Assembly (NCBI GenBank): GCA_937927265.1
Contig: CALBCO010000031.1
Span: 1-16,753 of the forward strand
Length of the DNA: 16,753 bases
Direction of reading: 5' to 3'
DNA from: an uncultured Verrucomicrobiae bacterium
GTDB taxonomy: Bacteria; Verrucomicrobiota; Verrucomicrobiia; Palsa-1439
Both the position numbers and the translations under genes were made by a program. Numbering within the stretch: position 1 is the stretch's first letter; each line of letters begins with the position of its first letter. Shown in pieces: positions 1-7,238 of this stretch. Below the pieces are notes generated by a model that worked only from the letters and a program-made list of their open reading frames with translations, searched no databases and was not told the DNA's origin.

Positions 1-119
1 GAAACTCCCCGCCGTCGCCGGTCCGTCAATTTGTCGTGACTCAATCGCCGGGCGTCCGTCGAGGGTCTGGCTTTCCTGCCCGGAATGCTCGCACAACATC
101 CCGGCGGATGTCGAGATAA

Positions 120-461
120 TTATGAGATGGTTAGTAATTCATGGACGCGCTTCCGCAACTGGCTGAGCGGTATCCACACCACGTGCGGGTCGCGCAATTG
201 CATCTGATCGCGCTCAGCCGGCGTGCGAACATTGAGCAGGATGACACCGGCTCGTTCGCGTCGAGCTTGGCTTTGACTTGTTGCGGCGTCAGCGAACGCG
301 CAGGGCCGTCACGTTTGTTGCGCAGGATGTTCGCGGCATGGGCGATGGGGTCAACCGCGGTCGCATACGGCGGCGCATAGCCGAGATCGAGGTCCGGCAG
401 TTGATCCATCGTCGCGCCAAACGCCAACGCGGTGGCCAGCACATCAATCCGCTTTACCGCG
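120..461 (-). pseudogene. Remnant of pyridine nucleotide-disulfide oxidoreductase with C-terminal rhodanese domain (CoA-disulfide reductase-like)
   Basis: Read on the minus strand from about 461 downwards, the translation matches the C-terminal dimerisation end of CoA-disulfide-reductase/NADH-oxidase-like flavoproteins, including DLDLGYAPPY and then DPIAHAANILRNK. It passes into the start of a rhodanese domain (SLTPQQVKAKLDANEPV). Near 245-252 the frame breaks. The continuation, ILLNVRTPAERDQ and later VVWIPLSQLRKRV, is in another frame and stops at the TAA complementary to 120-122. The FAD- and NAD-binding parts are absent. The rhodanese domain ends before the segment where its active-site Cys loop would lie. 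Intact relatives reduce CoA disulfides or polysulfides in the cytoplasm; this copy cannot be functional. It abuts an IS66 fragment on the opposite strand, which suggests rearrangement. The family match is from recognised motifs; the exact right boundary is uncertain by about 10 bases. Confidence 0.7.
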
Positions 462-682
462 GCGCCGAAGCCATGGATGCCGCCGGCATCCTGTCCGAGT
501 ACCGGGGCCGCGCAGTCCACGACTTCTGGAAATCCTACCTCAACTACGACTGCGACCATGCCCTGTGCAACGGGCATCTGCTGCACGAACTGACCTTCCT
601 GTGGGAGGAGCAGTCGCAGAAGTGGGCCAAGACGATGATCGACCACTTGCTGGCGATCAAGGAAGCGGATGTCGCCGCGCGT
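462..682 (+). mobile_element. IS66-family transposase C-terminal fragment
   Basis: In the plus frame the translation from GAEAMDAAGIL through YRGRAVHDFWKSY, YDCDHALCNGHLLHELTFL and KWAKTMIDHLLAIK is the typical late part of an IS66 (TnpC/TnpB-type) DDE transposase, where the HALCNAHHLREL-like block is highly conserved. Only about 70 residues are present. The N-terminal part, the earlier catalytic acidic residues, the accessory IS66 ORFs and the terminal inverted repeats are not seen, so this is a dead fragment. The reading frame continues without a break into a hydrazine-synthase-alpha-like remnant near 675-690, so the left edge of the window is a junction of pieces of unrelated genes. Family assignment is by motif recognition and is fairly secure; the junction points are approximate. 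Confidence 0.75.
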
Positions 683-994
683 GGCGCGTTCGTGCGACTG
701 ATCGAGGGCGTGCCGCCCGTGACGCGCCACAACAAGACCTGGCGCAATCATGGCGGCGCGGTTGGCCGCGTCCTCGGCCCCGTGCCCGTCGCGCCTGACG
801 GCTCGTTCCACGTTCAAGTGCCGCCCGACCGCTTTTTCCATCTGCAAGTGCTCGATGCCGACCGGCGCGTGGTCGGCAACGAACTGCTCTGGCAATACGT
901 GCGGCCCGGTGAACAACGTGGTTGTCTCGGTTGCCATGAACGGCCTGAAACCGTGCTGCCGCGGCCGACGGCGTTCCCCCAAGCGGTCGGCTAA
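683..994 (+). pseudogene. Remnant of hydrazine-synthase-alpha-like haem protein (CXXCH segment)
   Basis: The frame continuing from the IS66 piece encodes FVRLIEGVPPV, then VLGPVPVAPDGSFHVQVP, LQVLDADRRVVG and RPGEQRGCLGCHE, ending at a TAA (992-994). This pattern is that of the middle domain of hydrazine-synthase alpha-like proteins: a small beta domain ending in a c-type haem site. It is widespread in Planctomycetota and Verrucomicrobiota in proteins that have nothing to do with anammox. The haem motif CLGCH lies at 923-937. The upstream domains and any downstream cytochrome domain are missing and no start codon belongs to it, so it is a fragment. A short ORF continues in the same frame just after the stop and may be its severed tail. 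Alternatives are a chimeric assembly or a deletion derivative. Confidence 0.6.
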
Positions 995-1000
995 CCGCCC

Positions 1001-1135
1001 ATGGATTTGCGCCGGCTCGACCGCGATGACGAGTTCCTGTATCGCGCCAAGGCTTGGATGAAGAATCAACTCGACGACGAACGCGAAGAACGCCAGCGCA
1101 CCGTCAATTCTCTCAACCTGCTCGGCCGCGAATGA
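1001..1135 (+). CDS. Short ORF of 44 codons, possibly the severed C-terminus of the preceding remnant
   Basis: ATG at 1001 opens a 44-residue ORF ending at TGA 1133-1135. The peptide is strongly charged (for example LDDEREERQRTVN) and ends LNLLGRE; it has no signal peptide or membrane segment. No Shine-Dalgarno-like sequence precedes it. It lies in the same frame as the haem-protein remnant, separated only by the TAA at 992-994 and two codons, so it may be the original C-terminus cut off by a nonsense mutation rather than an independent gene. I do not recognise a family. Independent expression is doubtful. Confidence 0.3.
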   Translation: MDLRRLDRDDEFLYRAKAWMKNQLDDEREERQRTVNSLNLLGRE

Positions 1136-1419
1136 CATCGGGTTTTACCAGGCCCGGTCGGGGCCGCGCATGGTTTTCCGCCCTTGCCGGCCGCCATGGC
1201 GGGCGATGGCCAGTTTTGCTTCGATCCCGACCACTGGCAACGTGGAGGTGGAATAAATTCCGCGCGACTTTTCGCCGCCGCCGGTGTTGAATGGGTTGAG
1301 GATCGAATAAAGGCTGGGGCGCCGCGGGCCGATGCTCTCCGAGCGCGGCCCAGGGTGCCACGGTAACGGGGCGGCCCCGGCAGGGCGCGACCTCACCAAC
1401 GAATAACGAGGAGACGACG
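1136..1419. other. Non-coding stretch upstream of the glycan-degradation cluster
   Basis: These 284 bases contain no convincing gene on either strand. Short open frames exist but are low-complexity Arg/Pro-rich translations without a ribosome site. The stretch must hold the promoter of the downstream gene group, but I could not identify a convincing -35/-10 pair or an operator. A good ribosome-binding sequence (AACGAGGAGA, 1405-1414) precedes the ATG at 1420. Confidence 0.5.
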
Positions 1420-4266
1420 ATGAACAAGTGGATGCGAGTGGCAATGAGCGTGGCGATATGGGTGACAGCCCAACAGGCAAGGGCGGCGCAGTGGACGGCA
1501 ATCCCGACCGCGCGCACCGATTATCAGATTTGGCGGGGCGAGGAACAGTTGTTCACCATCGAGACGAAAGTGATCGGCCCCGGCTGGGCGCAACCGGAGA
1601 TGACCAAACTGTCGGCAGCCGACGGCCAGCGGCGCGTCTATGTGGAGACCATCGGGTTCAAGACGGGCCGCGGCGGCAAAGGCAAGGATGCGGCGGCCGA
1701 TGTGAAATTGGATTTCCGTTACGAAGCAAGTCAGCCCAAGCCGAACACGTTGGCCATCGCCACCCGCACCAGCGCGAAGAGCGACGGAGAAGCGGTTGGC
1801 GTCGGGGTGATTGTGTCCACGACAGATTTCTTTGCCGGCGGGGAGGGCGTGGCGACGTTGGCCGATGGGAAGACGGCGACATTCACCATGCCGCTGGGCA
1901 TGGGGCGACAGGGCAACGCGGTCACCAGCATCGTGCTGAAATCCAAGGAGGGCACGATGGTAAAGGCGACGATGTCGCGGCCGGTTAACGTCACGAGCGA
2001 CCGGGGCGAGTTGCGGATTTGGGTGTGGACGGACAAGATCGCGGCCGGCAAGGAAGAAGCGACCACGGTATCGTTTGAGTTCCCGGAGGCGATCCAGTTT
2101 GAGGCGGCCAATCGGATTACTGATATGAAGGATTGGTTTGCGTTTGCGGCCCGGCAGGATTTCGCGCCTGGCAGCCCCATCGGCGCAGAGGCCTGGCTGG
2201 ATGCGCCGGCCGGCAAGCATGGTTGGGTACAGTTGGATGGTCAGCATTTCGTGTTCGAGAAACAGAAAAAGCCGTTCAAGTTCTGGGGCACGAACATCGC
2301 GTTTTCGCGGATGGCGGTGCCGGCGCCGCTGGCGAAGGAATGGGCGGAGAAATTTGCCAAGTACGGCGTGAACATCGTGCGGATGCACAAATGGACCGGC
2401 CACAGCGGCTGGGACGGCGTGATGCGCGCCGATGATCCGATGGAGTTCGACGAGGAACGCACCCGGCTGTTTGACAACATCCACGCCGAGTTCAAGAAGC
2501 GGGGCATCTACCTCGGCTGGTCCACGATCTTTGCGTTGAAGGCCGACGAAAACATGGCCAAGTACATCCCGAACATGCCGGAAATCCGGGCGGCGATCCC
2601 GAAACGCGGCTCCGGGTTGTTCGTCAATTCGTTATATCCGTTGCAGAACTTCGCGACGGATATTCAGGATTATTTCATTGCGCTGACGGTCAAATGGCTC
2701 AACCGGACGAACACCGTGACCGGGTTGCGGTACGCAGACGATCCGGCGGTGGCGTACGTGGAGTTGCACAACGAGGCGGACATCTTCTTCCCCGGCACGG
2801 GCAAACTGCTGCAACTGTATCCGACCTACACCAAACAGATGAACGACCGGTTCGCGGCATGGCTGTCGAAGCGATACAGCGACGACGCGGCGTTGCGGGC
2901 GGCGTGGGGCAATGATCTGAAAAAGAACGAGAGCCTCGCGGTGAAAAACATCTTCCCGTTCCCGAACTACAACGGCGCGATGCCGGCTCCGCGGCGGGTG
3001 GTGGATAGCTACACGTTCCTCTACGAGTTCCAGAACGAATGGTACGACCGCTACATCGCGGCGATTCGGAAGACCGGGTACAAGGGCGCGATTGTCGGCG
3101 GATGCTGGCAGGCGGCCGACATGTACGGGCATCTGTTCAACATCGCCAGCGACCGGCGGGCGGGGTTCATTGACCGGCACAACTACGGCGGCGGCGAGAT
3201 GCTGCATCGGCCCGGCAGCGGCTTGCTCAGCGCCGGGATGCAACAGGTGGGCGACCGGCCGTTTGGGTTGACCGAATGGGCGCCGGGCGCGATCTGGGGC
3301 GCGCAAGCCCAGCCGCTGATCGGGTTGGTCGGGCTGGGCGTGCAGGGCTGGGATTACTCGGCGCAGTTTGCCAGCGGCGCTTCGATTGTGCTGCCGGACA
3401 ACGTCGGGAACATCAACGGCAACTTCGACGAGTTGCGGGCGACCGCGCAGCATCCGTTCATCGGCCGGTTGCTCTACAGCGATGCGCTTAAGGAAGGCGA
3501 GAACGTGGCCAGCCGGCGCATCAGTATGGATGAACTCTATGAAGGCAAAGTCGGTTTTCAGGAACGGTTCAGTCTGCTCGGCGGCGCGAACATCAAGTCG
3601 TTCGAGGGCAGCGTGCCCAACGAAGCGCTAGCGGCGGGCCGGGTGACGATTGATTTCGTGGACAAACCCGCCGACGTGAAAGTGGAGATGTCCAAGTTGA
3701 CGCAGTATTGGGACAAAGAAGAGAAAGTTGTGCGCGCCAGCAACGGGCAGGTGGTGTGGGATTATTCCGGGCGCGGGTTTGTGACGGTGGACACGCCGGT
3801 CGGCGGCGCGGTGATCGGGTTCGGGAGCGGCCGGGAGCACAAGCTGTCGAACCTGACCATCCGCTACGAGAATCCGTTTGCGAACGTCTATGTGGTGGCG
3901 CAAAAACCCGGTCAGACCTTGGCCAACGCCGATCAAGCGATCATCCTGACGATGGCCCGCACGGCGAACAAGGGCGACGTGTATGAAGACACTAATTCGA
4001 CGCCCTTGATAAAGGGCGGGGTGGAACGCAAAGGGCGCGCCGCCGAGCAAATGCGCGAGGAGTATCTGAAAAACCCGACACTCATCATCGAGCCGGTCAA
4101 GGCGACAATCACGCTGGCGGACAAGCGGCCGTTCCGCGTGTATGCGTTGGATCACGACGGCTGTCTGCCGTCAAAACCAGTGGAAGTGCCGGTGCGCAAT
4201 GGCCAATTCACGCTCGACGGGACGAAGTATCAGACCCTCTACTACATGGTGGAGTTTGGCCGGTGA
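1420..4266 (+). CDS. Secreted clan GH-A glycoside hydrolase, family not assigned
   Basis: 948 residues. The start is supported by GAGGAG eight bases upstream and a Sec signal peptide (MNKWMRVAMS..., probable cut after ARA, residue 22). Residues about 23-280 look like an N-terminal beta-sandwich. Residues about 285-680 form a TIM barrel with clan GH-A landmarks: FWGTNI (288-293) as strand 1, NIVRMHKW with R321 and H323, the HNE motif with predicted acid/base E452, RHNY (H587), LTEW with predicted nucleophile E619, and a late barrel Trp (W644). Residues about 700-948 are beta-rich, with a segment like the accessory domains of beta-galactosidase-type enzymes. The two Glu residues after strands 4 and 7 predict a retaining exo- or endo-glycosidase outside the cytoplasm. 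It resembles GH5-type or beta-galactosidase-like proteins, but I cannot assign a family or substrate. It heads the four-gene plus-strand group. A perfect small hairpin lies inside the C-terminal coding part (4001-4018). Confidence 0.85.
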   Translation: MNKWMRVAMSVAIWVTAQQARAAQWTAIPTARTDYQIWRGEEQLFTIETKVIGPGWAQPEMTKLSAADGQRRVYVETIGFKTGRGGKGKDAAADVKLDFRYEASQPKPNTLAIATRTSAKSDGEAVGVGVIVSTTDFFAGGEGVATLADGKTATFTMPLGMGRQGNAVTSIVLKSKEGTMVKATMSRPVNVTSDRGELRIWVWTDKIAAGKEEATTVSFEFPEAIQFEAANRITDMKDWFAFAARQDFAPGSPIGAEAWLDAPAGKHGWVQLDGQHFVFEKQKKPFKFWGTNIAFSRMAVPAPLAKEWAEKFAKYGVNIVRMHKWTGHSGWDGVMRADDPMEFDEERTRLFDNIHAEFKKRGIYLGWSTIFALKADENMAKYIPNMPEIRAAIPKRGSGLFVNSLYPLQNFATDIQDYFIALTVKWLNRTNTVTGLRYADDPAVAYVELHNEADIFFPGTGKLLQLYPTYTKQMNDRFAAWLSKRYSDDAALRAAWGNDLKKNESLAVKNIFPFPNYNGAMPAPRRVVDSYTFLYEFQNEWYDRYIAAIRKTGYKGAIVGGCWQAADMYGHLFNIASDRRAGFIDRHNYGGGEMLHRPGSGLLSAGMQQVGDRPFGLTEWAPGAIWGAQAQPLIGLVGLGVQGWDYSAQFASGASIVLPDNVGNINGNFDELRATAQHPFIGRLLYSDALKEGENVASRRISMDELYEGKVGFQERFSLLGGANIKSFEGSVPNEALAAGRVTIDFVDKPADVKVEMSKLTQYWDKEEKVVRASNGQVVWDYSGRGFVTVDTPVGGAVIGFGSGREHKLSNLTIRYENPFANVYVVAQKPGQTLANADQAIILTMARTANKGDVYEDTNSTPLIKGGVERKGRAAEQMREEYLKNPTLIIEPVKATITLADKRPFRVYALDHDGCLPSKPVEVPVRNGQFTLDGTKYQTLYYMVEFGR
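4001..4018. repeat. Small perfect inverted repeat inside the glycosidase gene
   Basis: CGCCCTT and AAGGGCG form a 7-bp stem around a GATA loop within the coding sequence. It encodes STPLIKGG, a peptide resembling translations of short palindromic intergenic repeats that have entered genes. The reading frame is preserved. This could be an in-frame repeat insertion or chance; no second copy was found in the window. Confidence 0.4.
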
Positions 4267-4348
4267 GTGGGACGATGGTTGATGATTGATGTGGCCGCGT
4301 TCGTCCCGGGCGCGCCGTGCGTGGTGTGCGAATAGAAGAAAACAAGCA

Positions 4349-7234
4349 ATGAGACAATACGCAGTAGCATTGGCAGTGGGGATTTGCCTCGCCGGGTTTG
4401 GCGCAGCTCAAGCCGAGGAGATACGGGTGATTTGTCTGGGCGACCAGCGCGGACAGCCGCTGGAACGACTCGGGCAAGCCGTGACCAAAGACGCGCCGCA
4501 CCGCTGGGTGGCTGGAGACTTTCGCAAGGACGGCCAGACGTTGGCTCAAGCAGAAGCTGCGCTCGACGCCAATGAGGCCGGGCTGAACGAGAGGTGGCGG
4601 ACCGGCCAATGGAATGCCCTGTTGTTGCAACCGTCGGGAAAGTTGCCAGTCAGCGAAACCATTGCGGTATGCCGGCGGTTGATTGACCGGTTCTTCAAGG
4701 ACTATCCGACCGGCCAGATTTACCTCTACGGCGCGTGGCCGGAGATGAACCGGTCGTTGTTGGCGCCCGTGACCGTGCCGCATCCGCTGCAACTGCCCCA
4801 AGACATGGCATTGTATCGGCAGGCGTTTGCGTTCGAGCGACAATGGTTGGCGCAAACGCCGGCCGGGATTAACCGCGCGGCGCAGGAGGCAGTTTTCACG
4901 GCGTTGCAGAAACAGTACCCCAAACTCTGGGAAGCGAAGCGGTTGCGACTGATTCCCGTGGGCGACGTGTTCTACGAAATGAGCAAACACATTGCGGGCG
5001 GTTGGTTGCCGGGCGTGGACAATATCACGCGTTGTTACGCGGATGAACGCACACTCCGTCCCGGCTTGCCGCAATATCTCGCCGACGTGGCGTTGTACGC
5101 CGCGGTGTTTGGCGGTCAAGGTGCATACGTGCACGAGCCGGTGGCGTTGGATGTGGAGTTCTACAATCGCTTGGCCGGCAAGGACGGTCTGCCGCTGTCG
5201 CGCGAGCAGGCGAAGATCATCGAGCAATGGGTGTGGCGGTACACGACGGCGCACCGGCTGATCAACAATCCGCGTAATCAGTTGCCCGACAACGTGCCGA
5301 CGCGCGCGTGGCCGAGCATTGCCATTCGCCCCATGCTGGATGTGCCCCTGCGCGATACGGCAATCTGTCGCGGACCGGACGGGGCGTATTACCTGACCGG
5401 CACGTTGGGGCCAGACTTCGACAACTCGCGCGTCATCAAGCTCTGGAAGTCCACCAACCTCGTGAACTGGACGGAACTCGGTGTGGCGTGGGACTTGGAT
5501 ACGGACCCGATGAAAAACATTCGTGCCAGCACCGGTCAGCGGTATTGGCGGCGGCCACTCGGTGCGGGCCAAGCAGCCATGGCGCGCGGGATCGTCGCGC
5601 CCGAACTGCACTACATCAAAGGCAACTGGTACATCTGTTTTTCCATCAACAATCAAGGGTGTCATCTGCTGAAAAGCCAGACCGGCCAGCCGGCAGGCCC
5701 GTATGTGGACGTGGGCCAGATCACGATCGGCGGGGGCGATCCGAGCTTGTTCGAGGATGACGACGGGAAAGTCTATTTCCTGTTCGATGGCGGGTGGATG
5801 GCGCGGATGAAAGATGATTTGACCGGGCTGGCCGAGCGGCCACGATTGCTCCAACCGCAGCCGGCCTCGACGTTGCCGCGCGGGTACAATGCCGCGTTTG
5901 ATCCGAACGAGCAGAGCGATCACCCCCGGCAGGTCGGCCAGCGGGGAGCGTTTTTGTTTAAGGCGCACGGCCGGTACTACCTGACGGCGGCCGATGATTG
6001 CACGCGGACCGGGTTCTCGGTGAACGACACGTTCATTGCGTACGCCGACAACATCTACGGCCCGTACTCACACCGGCATTACATGGTCGGGCACGGCGGC
6101 GGAGTGACGGTGTTTCAAGACACGGAGGGCGATTGGTGGACGACGTTTTACGGGGCGGACGACCGCGCGGCGTTTCGCGACCGGCCGTCCATTGTCCCAT
6201 TGAAATGGATCACGTGGGATGACTGGGATTTGTATTTCCCGATCAACTCGGAAACGTTTCCGCGCCAGCCGCAACACGTGTTCACCGAGCGTGGGCCGTG
6301 GGCGGAGATGCGCCCGTTTCTCAACGTGGCCGGGCGCGACCTGCACCTGTTCAACGCGCCGAACGGCTACTACTACTTTTCCGGCTCGATGATTGGCCGC
6401 CCGGATGAATTGGTCATCTGGCGCTCCCGAGACCTGATCCATTGGGAAGAAATCCCGATCATGAAATACCAGGACCTAAAGTTCATTGACGCACTGAAAC
6501 CGGTCCGGGAGTTCTACCGAGTGTTCTGGCACTGCCCGATGTACCGGCTGAAAGATAATTACTGGATTCGATTCGACATTTTCCTGCCGGAACGACCGTG
6601 GGGACCGTACCCGGCGGCATGGTTGCGGAGCACGAGCGGCCAGCCGGAGGGACCGTATGAGGTGTTCATGCACAACGACACCGGTTTGGTCAGCCCGGTG
6701 CAGGGCGCCGATGGTAAGTTTTACGTCTTCCGCGGCGTGCCGGGCGATTTGTGGTCGGCGGAGTTTACCGAGATCGGCGACCCGTTAGAACAGGACTTGA
6801 GCCAATACAAGTTTCAACGGGTCATCACCAGTCCGCCCAACATGAAATGCGTCACGGACGGGCCGGGCGGAGTGCTGCGCGTGGGTGGCAAATTCATCTA
6901 TGTCGGTCCGCGCTGGGGCGGAGCGTTTTGGAGTCAGGAACTCGAGCGCAGCCGGTATCTGGGCACGTACGACATTCATTACCTGGTCGGGCTGAAGCCG
7001 ACCGGGCCGTTTGGCCGTCCGCGGGTGATTCCGCACGGCAACATCGGGACGATTTTCCAGGATAAGAAAGGTTATTACTGGGCAGTGCAATTCGGCAACG
7101 AACACACCGGCCCGTGGTGGTCGCGTCCGGGCCTTGTGCCCCTGAAAGTCACCGAAACCGAAGATGATTTGCTCATCGAGCTGGCCGAAGACCTTGATGA
7201 GTATCAACGCGAGATCATCCGCGCCGGGAGATAA
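4349..7234 (+). CDS. Secreted protein: SGNH-like domain plus two GH43-like five-bladed beta-propellers
   Basis: 961 residues from the ATG at 4349, chosen because it begins a clear Sec signal peptide (MRQYAVALAVG..., cut after AQA, residue 22) and follows AGAAG; an in-frame ATG at 4286 would add 21 Arg-rich residues. Residues about 25-310 resemble SGNH/GDSL-like domains of planctomycete-type proteins, ending in YADERTLRPG. The usual Ser is Gln (GDQ, 31-33) and the usual DxxH His is Thr (D232, T235), so this domain is probably inactive. Residues about 320-640 form a GH43-like propeller with LRDTAI (D336), APELHY (E419) and GGDPSLF (D464), but QRG (531-533) where the catalytic Glu normally sits. 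Residues about 650-945 form a second propeller with GRDLHLF (D664), S782 at the usual second Asp, and TDGPGG (D837) at the acid position. Likely role: binding or cleaving a glycan outside the cytoplasm alongside the neighbouring hydrolase and sulfatases. Catalytic activity is uncertain. Confidence 0.75.
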   Translation: MRQYAVALAVGICLAGFGAAQAEEIRVICLGDQRGQPLERLGQAVTKDAPHRWVAGDFRKDGQTLAQAEAALDANEAGLNERWRTGQWNALLLQPSGKLPVSETIAVCRRLIDRFFKDYPTGQIYLYGAWPEMNRSLLAPVTVPHPLQLPQDMALYRQAFAFERQWLAQTPAGINRAAQEAVFTALQKQYPKLWEAKRLRLIPVGDVFYEMSKHIAGGWLPGVDNITRCYADERTLRPGLPQYLADVALYAAVFGGQGAYVHEPVALDVEFYNRLAGKDGLPLSREQAKIIEQWVWRYTTAHRLINNPRNQLPDNVPTRAWPSIAIRPMLDVPLRDTAICRGPDGAYYLTGTLGPDFDNSRVIKLWKSTNLVNWTELGVAWDLDTDPMKNIRASTGQRYWRRPLGAGQAAMARGIVAPELHYIKGNWYICFSINNQGCHLLKSQTGQPAGPYVDVGQITIGGGDPSLFEDDDGKVYFLFDGGWMARMKDDLTGLAERPRLLQPQPASTLPRGYNAAFDPNEQSDHPRQVGQRGAFLFKAHGRYYLTAADDCTRTGFSVNDTFIAYADNIYGPYSHRHYMVGHGGGVTVFQDTEGDWWTTFYGADDRAAFRDRPSIVPLKWITWDDWDLYFPINSETFPRQPQHVFTERGPWAEMRPFLNVAGRDLHLFNAPNGYYYFSGSMIGRPDELVIWRSRDLIHWEEIPIMKYQDLKFIDALKPVREFYRVFWHCPMYRLKDNYWIRFDIFLPERPWGPYPAAWLRSTSGQPEGPYEVFMHNDTGLVSPVQGADGKFYVFRGVPGDLWSAEFTEIGDPLEQDLSQYKFQRVITSPPNMKCVTDGPGGVLRVGGKFIYVGPRWGGAFWSQELERSRYLGTYDIHYLVGLKPTGPFGRPRVIPHGNIGTIFQDKKGYYWAVQFGNEHTGPWWSRPGLVPLKVTETEDDLLIELAEDLDEYQREIIRAGR
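7226..7230 (+). promoter_or_regulatory. Shine-Dalgarno sequence that favours the 7239 start
   Basis: GGGAG lies eight bases before the ATG at 7239, inside the final codons of the preceding gene. The later in-frame ATGs at 7278 and 7290 have poorer spacing: a single AGGA overlaps the first and is 11 bases from the second. This site therefore decides for the longer N-terminus of the Tat sulfatase and suggests translational coupling to the gene before it. Confidence 0.5.
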
Positions 7235-7238
7235 AACC

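Noticed and set aside
2..130. Zinc-ribbon-like CPEC peptide at the left edge
   Set aside because: Only one CxxC pair and no extended homology; insufficient to call a gene.
131..1138. 335-codon minus-strand open frame
   Set aside because: Only its last third encodes recognisable protein, with a frameshift; the rest is antisense to the IS66 and haem-protein remnants.
1145..1501. 118-codon minus-strand open frame upstream of the first hydrolase
   Set aside because: Overlaps the signal peptide of the hydrolase and shows no family motif that I can name.
1393..2484. 363-codon minus-strand open frame
   Set aside because: Antisense shadow of the GH-A hydrolase, which has a signal peptide, ribosome site and catalytic motifs.
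4208..5968. 586-codon minus-strand open frame
   Set aside because: Arg/Pro/Val-rich shadow of the propeller protein gene; no domain motifs or ribosome site.
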